DNA of 64,000 nt from Micavibrio aeruginosavorus EPB. GTDB lineage: Bacteria; Pseudomonadota; Alphaproteobacteria; Micavibrionales; Micavibrionaceae. The stretch covers positions 2,241,444-2,305,443 of the forward strand of contig NC_020812.1 in NCBI RefSeq assembly GCF_000348745.1, in the 5' to 3' direction. Of this stretch, positions 1 to 8,180 are shown piece after piece. The notes under the pieces are model-generated. The model ran no database searches, was not told the origin of the DNA, and saw nothing but the letters and a program-made list of their open reading frames with translations. The translations under genes and the position numbers were made by a program. Positions within the stretch are counted from its first letter, which is position 1. Every line of letters starts with the position of its first letter.

Positions 1-16
1 TAACCCCGCCACCTTA

Positions 17-90
17 TTGTCATCCCGAACGAATGTGAGGGATCTCCTCTTGATGAAGGTGAAATCCCTCACATTCGTTCGGGATGACAA
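17..90. repeat. Perfect 27-bp inverted repeat (palindromic intergenic element)
   Basis: Positions 17-43 and 64-90 are exact reverse complements (27 of 27) separated by a 20-base loop. The arms begin TTGTCATCCCGAACGAATG. The transcript of either strand would form a very stable hairpin, but no U tract follows. It looks like the short dispersed palindromes found between genes of many bacteria. No second copy was found by eye in this window, so its repetitive nature is inferred. Confidence 0.8.
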
Positions 91-109
91 GGTTGCACGC
101 AGGAAATGA

Positions 110-1267
110 ATGCAGTGTACCTCAGAATGCTCTAAACTGATTCGAACACACGATAAAACCCGATCAGGCACACGCGTGGGCATTTATTTCTGTATCAACG
201 ATCTGATTGACGCTTTGACCGATGCGCCGGATGGAACCGATCCAGCGCAAATATTGGTCACGGTCGCGACCAAAACGCCCGATTGCGACGGGCACAGTGA
301 TGATGCAATGACATTGTCATCCCAGCCCAACATCCTGAACATGAATGAACCGGCGGGCGTATACAAACTGGCCACATTGCTGGATGAAGTGCCGCTGTAT
401 CACATCAACATGGAATTGTTGCTGGACAAGGCCCTGACCGTGCGGCACCACAACCATCTGGTGGACACTGCCTTGCTGACCGCCTTTGGCGGACAGGCTT
501 TGCCCAACACGCTCCAACGCACCGACGGACCGAATGACGCCACCATCGTGATTGAGGGCAGTTTGCGTCACCCCATGATCGGCCATGTTGATCGTGTGAC
601 GCTGGCCAAAATTTACATGAATTTTTATCGTGCATTGACCCACGGGCATGAGGATTTCGATTTCGAAACCCATATTCTGGGCCGCCATCCCGAACCGTTC
701 CGCACGCAATTCGACGGATATATCATCGGCACGCGAGGCGCCATGCGGGCCGATATCCTGCTGGGCTTTGGCATTCGCGCCGATTACGACCCCCGCCGCC
801 CGCTGGAAAAATATGTCGAAGACGGCAAAAAACGCGCCAAGGCCATGCAGTTGAGCGACCCGCGCGAAATGTGCTGGGCGTGGATGGAGGCCGACGCGTT
901 CCAGACCCGCCGCTGCCACGATCTGGACCGGCTCTTAAGCCGCCTGCCTGCGCTCGGGAAAGCGGGAGGAAAAATAGCCAAAGCCCCCGCCTGGGTCCGC
1001 ACCGACGTGTTTCATTGTCTGGAACGCGAAGCGATGAAGCAGGTCTTTGCCGCGCAAATGGTCGCCATCGACCCCGATTTACGCATTCTGGGCCCCAACG
1101 CCCCGCATACGCACGCCGCCATGAACCACAACGCCAAAGGTGGACTGGATGATGCGCTCCAGATTCTATTGGGCGATACCCTGATCCCCGACGCCAAAAA
1201 ATCCGAAACCGCCCGCCGCTTCCACGAAGGCGGCCATATCCGCCAACGGGAAACGGCGGCGCTGTAA
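110..1267 (+). CDS. Hypothetical protein, 385 aa
   Basis: I do not recognise this family. The reading frame is long, uses the GC-rich third positions of its neighbours, and ends at a strong terminator. The ATG at 110 has AGGA five bases upstream (101-104); an in-frame GTG at 176 is an alternative. The product appears soluble, with no signal peptide or membrane span. It has a His/Asp-rich middle (residues about 160-235, with HGHEDFDFETH and RADYDPRRP) and a C-terminal part rich in His and Arg (HTHAAMNHN near 345). The scattered His/Asp pairs could suggest a metal-dependent enzyme, but no known motif is complete. It is convergent with fadD. Confidence 0.7.
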   Translation: MQCTSECSKLIRTHDKTRSGTRVGIYFCINDLIDALTDAPDGTDPAQILVTVATKTPDCDGHSDDAMTLSSQPNILNMNEPAGVYKLATLLDEVPLYHINMELLLDKALTVRHHNHLVDTALLTAFGGQALPNTLQRTDGPNDATIVIEGSLRHPMIGHVDRVTLAKIYMNFYRALTHGHEDFDFETHILGRHPEPFRTQFDGYIIGTRGAMRADILLGFGIRADYDPRRPLEKYVEDGKKRAKAMQLSDPREMCWAWMEADAFQTRRCHDLDRLLSRLPALGKAGGKIAKAPAWVRTDVFHCLEREAMKQVFAAQMVAIDPDLRILGPNAPHTHAAMNHNAKGGLDDALQILLGDTLIPDAKKSETARRFHEGGHIRQRETAAL

Positions 1268-1310
1268 AAACAAAAACCCCCGGATCATCTCCGGGGGTTT
1301 TTGTTTTATT
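1268..1310. terminator. Bidirectional intrinsic terminator
   Basis: A 16-bp stem (AAACAAAAACCCCCGG pairing with 1291-1306) is flanked by A and T runs. It serves the upstream hypothetical gene and the convergent fadD. Confidence 0.9.
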
Positions 1311-1316
1311 TTATCC

Positions 1317-3038
1317 TTACGCCGCTTCGCGTTTGGCCTTTTCCTCGGCCAGAATATCTTTCCGCGACAATTTGCCGATCATGGTTTTCGGCAGCGGGGT
1401 TTCGCGGATTTCCATGTGGCGGGGCATTTCGATTTTTGAAATCTTGTCCGCCAGGAAGGCCAGCATGTCTTTTTCGGTCAGCGTGACGCCGACCTTTGGC
1501 TTGATCCAGGCCTTGACCGCTTCGCCGCGTTCATCATCCGGGACACCGGCGACGATGCATTCTTCAACGCCCGTATGCAGGTAGATCGCTTCCTCAACAT
1601 TGCGGGGATAGACGTTGTAACCGTTGGTGATGATCAGATCCTTGATCCGGTCGACGATGTACACGTACCCTTCCTGATCCATCGTGGCGACGTCGCCCGT
1701 ATGCAGGCGGCCCCCCTTCAGGACCAGATCGGTTTCTTCCGGTTTGTTCCAGTAGCCTTTCATCACCTGCGGGCCGCGCACGCACAATTCGCCGCGTTCG
1801 CCCTGTTTCACCAGCGACACGCCGTCTTCGGTGCTGACGATTTCAACGATGGTGCCCGGCACCGGCATGCCGATCGACCCGGCCTTGTTCGCGCCGACGA
1901 TCGGGTTGACGCACACGACCGGGGCGGATTCCGTCAGGCCGTACCCTTCGACCACAACGCAGCCAGTGTTGCGCTCGAAGGATTTTTTGACCTCGACCGG
2001 CAACGGCGCACCGCCCGAGATGCAATAGCGCAACGATTTCAAATCGAATTCCGCCAGTTTCGGGTGGTTGTTGATGCCGTTATAAATCGCCGGAACGGCC
2101 GGGAAGTAATGCGGCTTTTTCTTATCAATCGCCTTCAGCGTGACATCCAGTTCAAAACGCGGGGCCGGAATAATGATTTCAAAGGCGGAGCGCACACTGA
2201 AATTCATCACGGCGGTCATGGCGAACACATGGAAGAACGGCAGAACGCCCATCATGCGTTGTTGCCCATCACCCCCATGCCCACCCAGCCACAGGCTGCA
2301 CTGGTGCGCGTTGGCCGTGACGTTGGCGTGGGTCAGGGCCGCGCCCTTGGGCGTCCCCGTGGTGCCGCCGGTATATTGCAACACGGCGACGTCATTCATC
2401 GGATCAATCGCAACCGGAGTCGGCTTGCCGCCGCCGGCTGTGATGTCATGCAGCCACACAATCTTGTCGCTGGCCGCGATTTTCGCCTTGTCCTTGGCCT
2501 TGAAAATCGGGAACAGCAAACTTTTCGGGAAGGGCAAAATGTCGGTAAAGCGCGCCACGACCAGTTTTTGCAACGATGATGTTTTCAGCATCTCGTCCAT
2601 TTTTTGGTGCAGCATCTGCAGATCCAGCGTCAACATGATGGTCGTGCCGCTGTCTTCGATCTGGTGCTTCAATTCGCGCGGGGTATAGAGCGGGTTGAAA
2701 TTCACAACCGTCGCCCCGGCTTTCAGCGCGGCATAGTAACCGACGATAAAGGTCGGGCAGTTCGGCAGGAACATGCCAATGCGCGTGCCCTTGACCACGC
2801 CCATATCCTGAAACGCCTTGGCCAGCGCATCCACCTGCGCGCCAATCTCGGCCCAGCTCCAGACCTTGCCCATGAAATCAATGCCGGGCCATGCGCCATG
2901 CGCCGCCACGGTTTTGTCGAGCATGGCCGGCACGGGGCCCATATCAATATCACAGCCCCAATTTAACCCCTCCGGGTAATGGGACAGCCACGGATATTGC
3001 GCAGAAGAGGACGCAGACGACATGGTTTCGACAGACAT
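1317..3038 (-). CDS. fadD: Long-chain fatty acid-CoA ligase
   Basis: Activates long-chain fatty acids with ATP and CoA for beta-oxidation or lipid remodelling, in the cytoplasm at the inner membrane. The 573-residue product is a normal-length member of the ANL adenylating superfamily. The P-loop YTGGTTGTPKG lies at residues 222-232. The A5 motif GYGLTES, the TGD motif (LHTGDVATMDQEGY), the linker DRIKDLIITNGYNVYP and a terminal lysine in PKTMIGKLSRK are present. The start at 3038 is chosen because GGGGG lies five bases upstream; the frame remains open 26 codons further, but that part lacks similarity. A 15-bp palindrome at 3104-3118 may be its operator. It is a lone gene on this strand. Confidence 0.93.
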   Translation of the reverse strand: MSVETMSSASSSAQYPWLSHYPEGLNWGCDIDMGPVPAMLDKTVAAHGAWPGIDFMGKVWSWAEIGAQVDALAKAFQDMGVVKGTRIGMFLPNCPTFIVGYYAALKAGATVVNFNPLYTPRELKHQIEDSGTTIMLTLDLQMLHQKMDEMLKTSSLQKLVVARFTDILPFPKSLLFPIFKAKDKAKIAASDKIVWLHDITAGGGKPTPVAIDPMNDVAVLQYTGGTTGTPKGAALTHANVTANAHQCSLWLGGHGGDGQQRMMGVLPFFHVFAMTAVMNFSVRSAFEIIIPAPRFELDVTLKAIDKKKPHYFPAVPAIYNGINNHPKLAEFDLKSLRYCISGGAPLPVEVKKSFERNTGCVVVEGYGLTESAPVVCVNPIVGANKAGSIGMPVPGTIVEIVSTEDGVSLVKQGERGELCVRGPQVMKGYWNKPEETDLVLKGGRLHTGDVATMDQEGYVYIVDRIKDLIITNGYNVYPRNVEEAIYLHTGVEECIVAGVPDDERGEAVKAWIKPKVGVTLTEKDMLAFLADKISKIEMPRHMEIRETPLPKTMIGKLSRKDILAEEKAKREAA

Positions 3039-3103
3039 AAAAACCCCCGATAGGACACTAGGTTTGAAATGATAACGGTGTGCACACGCCCAAAAACCAA
3101 ACT

Positions 3104-3118
3104 TTGTGCGGCGCACAA
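3104..3118. promoter_or_regulatory. Candidate operator palindrome upstream of fadD
   Basis: TTGTGCG, central G, CGCACAA is a perfect odd palindrome about 66 bases upstream of the fadD start, with a second palindrome GTGTGCACAC at 3079-3088. Fatty-acid catabolism genes are commonly controlled by TetR- or GntR-type repressors that bind such sites. The regulator is unknown. Confidence 0.4.
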
Positions 3119-3490
3119 TTAACCCTTTGAAGAATCACGTAAAAATAGTAGTGCGCCGCCGCGCTTTTGGCCATCGCTTTGAGTCAAAAAGGAGAATTTT
3201 TTATCCTCTGCACACCCCCGTCCACCCCCGCCGCCCCGGATATCGGTTTTTATTCATGATCGCTAGTTTAGAGAATACTAAAGTGTTGTTTTGTTGGAAT
3301 AAAAGCTGGATTTTTTACAAAGATTAACGCATCATGACCAGCAGATAGGGTGGAACAACGGTGGAACAAGATCGGAAAGATCGGGCATCGTTTTTAAATT
3401 TTTTAAATTTTTTTTTCGCCCGATTCCGGGTTCGTCAACTGTCCGGCGAATTCTGTTTTAAACAAAGCATTTCATACTGGATTAAATAAG
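3119..3490. other. Divergent intergenic region, fadD / cold-shock gene, with structured leader
   Basis: No gene seen in this 370-base stretch. It becomes AT-rich toward the cold-shock gene. Visible elements are an 11-base direct repeat (GGTGGAACAA at 3349 and 3360) and a 7-bp stem, ATCGGGC (3380-3386) with GCCCGAT (3418-3424), enclosing a loop of almost only A and T. A long structured 5' leader is typical of cold-shock mRNAs. I could not settle on a promoter. Confidence 0.5.
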
Positions 3491-4066
3491 ATGAGTCACT
3501 TTGTTGGTAATAGTGAAGACGGTTTTCAAACAGACACCTTGCCCGCTGTGCGTGCCAAATTAAAATGGTTCAACGGCCCGAAGGGCTTTGGGTTTGTCGT
3601 TCCCGATGGCGAAGATATTGACGCCTTCCTGCACGTCACGACATTACAGCGCGCGGGCGCAACGGCCTTGGGTGATGGGGCCGATCTGATGTGCCGGATC
3701 AAACGTGGTCCGCGCGGCGCCATGGTGACCGAGGTGACAGAGATCCTGGATCTGGGAGCCCTGCCGGAAACTGCAATGCCGACCAGCGCGCCACGCATGC
3801 CTCAGCCCGATGGGCACGCCGCGGCCGATCAGAACAACACCGCGGAAAAAGGCGTGACCATGGACGGCACCGTCAAATGGTACAAACCGGAAAAGGGATT
3901 TGGATTCATCATTCCCGAAGATCAGGCAAAAGATGTTTTCATTCACAAGGCCTGCCTGGAACGCCATGGTTTAATGGGTCTGGAACCCGGCCAGCGCGTC
4001 CGTATGCAGGTCCGCGCCGTGGCCAAGGGCCGCGAAGTCATTGATTTTGAGTTGATGGATGGTTAA
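3491..4066 (+). CDS. Tandem double cold-shock-domain protein
   Basis: Single-stranded RNA/DNA-binding protein of the CspA family with two cold-shock domains in one 191-residue chain, about residues 20-87 and 123-190. Each has RNP1 (KGFGFV at 31-36, KGFGFI at 135-140) and RNP2 (DAFLHV, DVFIHK). A 35-residue Pro/Ala-rich linker joins them. Double-domain CspD-like proteins are common in alphaproteobacteria, where they act in stress and stationary phase. The shorter linker sequence and charged N-terminus suggest the first domain has diverged. It stands alone between a long leader and a strong terminator. Confidence 0.93.
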   Translation: MSHFVGNSEDGFQTDTLPAVRAKLKWFNGPKGFGFVVPDGEDIDAFLHVTTLQRAGATALGDGADLMCRIKRGPRGAMVTEVTEILDLGALPETAMPTSAPRMPQPDGHAAADQNNTAEKGVTMDGTVKWYKPEKGFGFIIPEDQAKDVFIHKACLERHGLMGLEPGQRVRMQVRAVAKGREVIDFELMDG

Positions 4067-4086
4067 TCACCACGCGCATAAGAAAA

Positions 4087-4118
4087 TAAAAAGGGCCCGA
4101 TGATGGGCCCTTTTTTTA
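4087..4118 (+). terminator. Intrinsic terminator of the cold-shock gene
   Basis: GGGCCC, six-base loop, GGGCCC followed by seven T; A run on the other side may let it work both ways. Confidence 0.88.
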
Positions 4119-4174
4119 TTCGGATTTGATCCGTGCGGGATTATGCCCGCCCACCTCTTTGATCGCGCGCGGGG

Positions 4175-4708
4175 TTATGCCCGCACGACATCCTTCAATT
4201 CTTCCTCGGCGTGGACCGCGCTGCCTTCGCGCTCGAAATCTTCGGCGTTCAGCTGGCGGGAACGGCTCGGGGCCTGATAGGCAAGCTTCGCGTGCGCGCC
4301 GCAATAAGGCAGGCCCGCTTCCGATGCACAACCACAGAAGTGGAAGTTGGAATCTTTCGGGTCACCAACGGGCCAGCGGCACATGCGATCCTTCAGCTCA
4401 ACCATGCTGACGCCCTTGCCGTTGTTGGCGGCTTGCGGAATGGCAATCGCCACACGCGCCGCAGTCCGCACAGGGGCGGCATCTTCAACAACGCGCACCG
4501 TTGCTTTCACAGCGACCGGAGCGGCATCAGGTGTTTTGCTATTTTGTTGGATGGGGGATACACGGTTGGAGAGTTTCAGGCGGTGGGCCTTGCCGATAAC
4601 GGCGTTGCGGGTCAATCCCCCGCCCAAGGCTTTCGCAATTTCCGCCGCGGACTTCCCCTCGCCCCACAGCTGTTTTAGAAGAGATACGCGTTCCTCGGTC
4701 CAGCTCAT
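4175..4708 (-). CDS. gcrA: GcrA cell cycle regulator
   Basis: GcrA is an alphaproteobacterial sigma70 cofactor that activates cell-cycle promoters carrying CcrM-methylated GANTC sites. The 177-residue product begins MSWTEERVSLLKQLWGEG, the hallmark N-terminal helix-turn-helix, followed by AAEIAKALGGGLTRNAVIGK. A low-complexity linker leads to the C-terminal Cys/His region (MCRWPVGDP, FCGC, YCGAHAKLAY), which contacts RNA polymerase. The start at 4708 is preceded by GGGGAGA. Six GANTC sites sit just upstream, which suggests methylation-dependent autoregulation. It lies downstream of era but behind a terminator, so it is its own unit. Confidence 0.95.
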   Translation of the reverse strand: MSWTEERVSLLKQLWGEGKSAAEIAKALGGGLTRNAVIGKAHRLKLSNRVSPIQQNSKTPDAAPVAVKATVRVVEDAAPVRTAARVAIAIPQAANNGKGVSMVELKDRMCRWPVGDPKDSNFHFCGCASEAGLPYCGAHAKLAYQAPSRSRQLNAEDFEREGSAVHAEEELKDVVRA

Positions 4709-4778
4709 TTTTATAGTCTCCCCGTTTGAAATCTCTTTTAAAGTCGTCACACACACGCATTGACCAGGACAACGCCCT

Positions 4779-4940
4779 GATTCAAAAAAGAAAATCATTT
4801 ATTCTGTGCAGTGGGGGTAATGTAACAGGTGGGTGATTCGCTGGTCCAGAGTCCTGCGAATCACTGCACGTTTTATCCACACATTTGAACGCATATCCTT
4901 GCAACGAATCTTGAAACGTGATTTTTTCAAGCCGCGAATC
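4779..4940. promoter_or_regulatory. Cluster of six GANTC (CcrM-type) methylation sites upstream of gcrA
   Basis: GANTC occurs at 4779, 4835, 4849, 4858, 4906 and 4936, six sites in 162 bases where chance gives about one per 256. GcrA acts at methylated GANTC promoters, so the cluster probably forms the gcrA control region. The stretch 4709-4945 contains no other gene that I can support. Confidence 0.6.
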
Positions 4941-4945
4941 GGTCG

Positions 4946-4979
4946 CAATAAAAAAGCGACGCTTTTCAGCATCGCTTTA
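4946..4979 (-). terminator. Intrinsic terminator after era
   Basis: Read on the minus strand: a 10-bp stem AAGCGATGCT / AGCGTCGCTT with a GAAA tetraloop, followed by a T run. It ends the acpS-lepB-rnc-era operon before gcrA. Confidence 0.88.
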
Positions 4980-5022
4980 GAATTTATACGTTCACGCGCA
5001 TGATTATATGCGGTTGGCGACC

Positions 5023-5946
5023 TTACGCCCCGGGATCAAGACCCCAGATGCTGTAACGCTCTGGATCATCCATCCAGTTTTCTTTCACTTTGACGAACAA
5101 TTTCAAATGCACCTTGCACTCCAGCAAGGTTTCCAGTTCCTTGCGTGACTGCATCCCAATCGCCTTTAACCGCGACCCACCCTTGCCCAGAACAATCGGT
5201 TTATGGGCTTCGCGGGCCAGATAAATGACTTGTGAAATTTTCACACTGCCATCATCAAAGCTTTCCCATTTTTCCGTTTCCACCGTGGCGGCGTATGGCA
5301 ATTCCTGGTGCAAATTGTCGTAGATTTTTTCACGCGTGATTTCCGCAGCCAAAAGCCGTTCAGACAAATCCGACAATTGATCGCCGGGATAATGATGCGG
5401 CCCTTCGGGAATGTTTTTTGATACCCAGTCCAGCACGTCCTGCACCCCGCGCCCCTTCAGGCCGGAAATCATGAACGTGGCCGTGAACGGGATGCGGTCA
5501 TTCAATTCCGCACTGATTTTCAACAGTTGATCGGCGGGCATCTGATCGATCTTGTTCAGCAACAGGATGATTTTCCGTTCCCCAACCGAGCCGTCCTTGA
5601 ACCGCTTTTCAATGGTATCCAGCAACGCGCGGGTATCTTTATCAAACCCTTCTTTCGAGGCATCAATCAGCAAGGCGGTGATATCCGCATCCGCCTCACC
5701 ATTCCAGGCCGCCGCCACCATTGCGCGGTCCAACCGGCGTTTCGGCGCAAAAATACCCGGCGTATCGATCAGGATGATTTGCGTGGCATCATCATTCATC
5801 ATCACGATGCCACGGACATTGATCCGGGTTGTTTGCACCTTGCGATTGACGATGGAAACTTTGGCCCCGACCATCCGGTTGATCAGGGTTGATTTGCCCG
5901 CATTCGGGGCACCGATAATGGCAACGAAGCCACAACGTTCGGTCAT
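5023..5946 (-). CDS. era: GTPase Era
   Basis: Essential GTPase that binds the 3' end of 16S rRNA during 30S assembly. It has 307 residues, the usual length. The G1 loop GAPNAGKS is near residue 12, G3 is DTPG and G4 is NKID. The C-terminal KH domain carries the GKGGSRLKAIG signature. Its ATG overlaps the stop of rnc by four bases (ATGA), so the two are translationally coupled. The usual downstream neighbour recO is absent; gcrA follows after a terminator. Confidence 0.97.
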   Translation of the reverse strand: MTERCGFVAIIGAPNAGKSTLINRMVGAKVSIVNRKVQTTRINVRGIVMMNDDATQIILIDTPGIFAPKRRLDRAMVAAAWNGEADADITALLIDASKEGFDKDTRALLDTIEKRFKDGSVGERKIILLLNKIDQMPADQLLKISAELNDRIPFTATFMISGLKGRGVQDVLDWVSKNIPEGPHHYPGDQLSDLSERLLAAEITREKIYDNLHQELPYAATVETEKWESFDDGSVKISQVIYLAREAHKPIVLGKGGSRLKAIGMQSRKELETLLECKVHLKLFVKVKENWMDDPERYSIWGLDPGA

Positions 5947-6647
5947 GAACGGTTATCCTTTTCTATGATGTTCAGCAGGCGGGTCGCCGCCGCCTTTTCC
6001 GCCGCACGGCGGGATGTGCCCTGTTCCGCGACTTCGTCGAACCCTTCGACAAAGACCGACACGGTAAAAATCGGCGCGTGATCCGGGCCGGATCGTTCAA
6101 TCATCGTATAACGCGGCAACGGATGGCCTTGCCCCTGTGCCCATTCCTGCAAAGCGGTTTTCGGATCGCGGGGCGGGGTTAAATCCGCCTTTAACAAATC
6201 ACCCCACAACGATTGGATCGCCGCCATGCACGGGTCCAACCCGGCATCCAGATACAGGGCCCCGATCATCGCCTCGATCACATCGGACAGGATATTGTCA
6301 TTATCCGCCCCACCGGCGGCGCGTTCGGAATGGGACAAATGCAAAGCCTTGCCCAGATCAATATCCTTCGCCACACGCGCCAATGTTGATCCCGACACCA
6401 AAGCCGCGTGGCGGCGGGCCAGATCGCCTTCGTTTTCATGCGGGAAAATATCAAACAAAAACCGCGCCAGCACGAGGCCCATGACCCGGTCGCCCAGAAA
6501 TTCCAGACGTTCGTAATTCACCGCCGCCCCGGTCGATGAATGTGTCAGCGCCGCGCGCAATAAATCCGGATTGGAAAAACGGTGGTTCAAACGATCCTGC
6601 AGATCGTTCATGGCTTGATCCATATCGGGTGCGCCCGCCATCGGCAT
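5943..6647 (-). CDS. rnc: Ribonuclease III
   Basis: Double-strand-specific endoribonuclease for rRNA and mRNA processing. In the 234-residue product the catalytic signature ERLEFLGDRVMG is at 46-57 and the second acidic cluster SDVIEAMIGALYLDAG near 121-136. The dsRNA-binding domain occupies the C-terminal third (PKTALQEWAQ to RRAAEKAAATRLL). I chose the ATG at 6647 because its A is shared with the TGA stop of lepB (TGATG), a classic coupled start; a longer open frame into lepB is not credible. Confidence 0.96.
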   Translation of the reverse strand: MPMAGAPDMDQAMNDLQDRLNHRFSNPDLLRAALTHSSTGAAVNYERLEFLGDRVMGLVLARFLFDIFPHENEGDLARRHAALVSGSTLARVAKDIDLGKALHLSHSERAAGGADNDNILSDVIEAMIGALYLDAGLDPCMAAIQSLWGDLLKADLTPPRDPKTALQEWAQGQGHPLPRYTMIERSGPDHAPIFTVSVFVEGFDEVAEQGTSRRAAEKAAATRLLNIIEKDNRS

Positions 6648-7537
6648 CAATTCACCGCAGCCGGAGCCGGGGCCGGGGCCGACGTCGGCGCTTCGACCTT
6701 CACCGGCTCGACCGACATCAGCAAACGGCTGTAACGGATCGCGCCCGGCCATTTCCACACCTCGGCCAGCGATGCGCTGCCATTGGTGGAGAAGAACAGG
6801 AACGACGCACGGCCAACAATGTTTTCATACGGGATAAAGCCAACATGGTTCATCACGCGGCTGTCCTGCGAATTGTCGCGGTTATCGCCCATGGCGAAAT
6901 AATGCCCATCCGGTACGGTGTATTCGGGCGTGTTGTCCAACGGATGATCATCGCCCTCTTCATAAATGCTGTGCACGACACCGTTGGGCAGCGTTTCCAG
7001 ATATTCGGTCATGACCACGATCGATCCATCTTCGTCGACGCGTTTCAAGCCAACCGATTCACGCGGCACGATCTGGCGATTGATATACAGGCGACCTTCG
7101 ATCACCTGCACCGTATCGCCCGGCATACCGACAATCCGCTTGATATAATCAATGCGCGGATTGGTTGGCAGTTTAAACACGGCGACGTCACCACGCTCGG
7201 GGGCCTTGGCCCACACACGGCCCCCAATCGGGGCCAGACCGAACGGGAACGAATAGCGGGAATAACCATAGGCCGGTTTGCTGACAAACAGATAATCGCC
7301 CACTTCCAATGTCGGCTTCATCGACCCCGACGGAATGTTAAATGGTTCATACAGGAATGTGCGGATCAACAAGGCCAAGACCACAGCGATCATCGCGGTT
7401 TTGATAAACTCGCTCCACTCTTCGCTGGCACTGAGCGGCGGGGATTTCGGCGCTGATTTTTGATCGGCTTTTTGGTCAGCGGGCGTTTGATCGCTCATCG
7501 CGGGATTCTCTGTTCTGGAAGGATCAGTGTACGTCAT
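6647..7537 (-). CDS. lepB: Signal peptidase I
   Basis: Inner-membrane serine protease that removes signal peptides from exported proteins, which matters for the many secreted products in this window. The 296-residue protein has one N-terminal membrane segment (about 45-62), the nucleophile Ser72 in IPSGSMKPT, the general base Lys133 in DYIKRIVGMPGD and the SPase motif GDNRDNSQDSR. About 40 polar residues precede the membrane segment, and a Pro/Ala tail ends the protein. A second possible start is the ATG at 7498. It sits between acpS and rnc in a classic operon. Confidence 0.96.
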   Translation of the reverse strand: MTYTDPSRTENPAMSDQTPADQKADQKSAPKSPPLSASEEWSEFIKTAMIAVVLALLIRTFLYEPFNIPSGSMKPTLEVGDYLFVSKPAYGYSRYSFPFGLAPIGGRVWAKAPERGDVAVFKLPTNPRIDYIKRIVGMPGDTVQVIEGRLYINRQIVPRESVGLKRVDEDGSIVVMTEYLETLPNGVVHSIYEEGDDHPLDNTPEYTVPDGHYFAMGDNRDNSQDSRVMNHVGFIPYENIVGRASFLFFSTNGSASLAEVWKWPGAIRYSRLLMSVEPVKVEAPTSAPAPAPAAVN

Positions 7538-7572
7538 GGCTAGGTTTTATCGAATGTTTCCGCCAAAATCCA

Positions 7573-7983
7573 TTAAATATCAGGCACCGCTTCAATCATG
7601 ACATTCGCCATGCCCAAGGGCGGCTCATCCGTCAGGGTCAGGTGAATCACGGGGCGCATGCCCGCAGGCACCATGGCGGCCAGCCGCCGCGCCGCCCCAC
7701 CGGTTAAATGCAGGGTCGGCCGCCCGGCGGAATCGTTGATAACACCAATATCCCGCATAAAAACACCATCCGCAAACCCGGTGCCCAACGCCTTGGAACA
7801 GGCCTCCTTGGCCGCAAACCGCTTGGCGTAGGTGGCAATATGCGTGCCCGCGCCCCGGCGGGATTCGGCCTTGGCGCGCTCAATTTCCGTAAAGCAGCGT
7901 GCAATGAAGCGATCCCCGAACCGGGCCAGGGTTTTTTCAATTCGGCGAATATCGATCAAATCTGACCCTGTGCCAATAATCAT
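7573..7983 (-). CDS. acpS: Holo-[acyl-carrier-protein] synthase
   Basis: Transfers 4'-phosphopantetheine from CoA to ACP (acpP is in this window at 60398). At 136 residues it is normal for AcpS. The N-terminal [13 protein letters not shown] holds the Mg-binding Asp, and the second signature is [15 protein letters not shown]. It is the first gene of acpS-lepB-rnc-era. In enterobacteria pdxJ lies just upstream; here that place is taken by the divergent polyglycine genes. Confidence 0.96.
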   Translation of the reverse strand: MIIGTGSDLIDIRRIEKTLARFGDRFIARCFTEIERAKAESRRGAGTHIATYAKRFAAKEACSKALGTGFADGVFMRDIGVINDSAGRPTLHLTGGAARRLAAMVPAGMRPVIHLTLTDEPPLGMANVMIEAVPDI

Positions 7984-8039
7984 TGTACAACCAACCCATT
8001 GATTTTACTGTATATGTATCCATTGCACACACACCGCCC

Positions 8040-8068
8040 TTGACGGGTAAAACTTTATTTAAAACAAT
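8040..8068 (+). promoter_or_regulatory. Putative sigma70 promoter for the polyglycine operon
   Basis: TTGACG (8040-8045), a 17-base spacer and AACAAT (8063-8068) precede the first polyglycine gene by about 110 bases in an AT-rich patch. The match is five of six and four of six to consensus. Confidence 0.45.
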
Positions 8069-8136
8069 AGCATAAAATAAATCTGCTGCAGGTAGATTTA
8101 GCATCATAAAGATCGTCGGGCGCGAAAACTTAGGCG

Positions 8137-8159
8137 AATTCAAAAGACCGTTTTGAATT
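8137..8159 (+). promoter_or_regulatory. Leader hairpin just before the ribosome binding site
   Basis: AATTCAAAA and TTTTGAATT form a perfect 9-bp stem with a 5-base loop. It ends four bases before the strong AGGAGGGG at 8165-8172. It could be a translational switch or temperature-sensitive hairpin, or an mRNA-protecting stem; the arrangement is seen, the role is a guess. Confidence 0.4.
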
Positions 8160-8180
8160 TCTGGCAGGAGGGGGTTTTCC

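Noticed and set aside
1575-2579. 334-residue plus-strand open frame inside fadD
   Set aside because: Antisense of a conserved gene; low-complexity translation with no motif. Similar antisense frames at 13565-14515 (spoT) and 61207-62187 (fabF) rejected likewise.
6648-6758. N-terminal extension of RNase III into lepB
   Set aside because: The coupled ATG at 6647 (TGATG) gives the normal length; the extension is shadow of the lepB 3' end.
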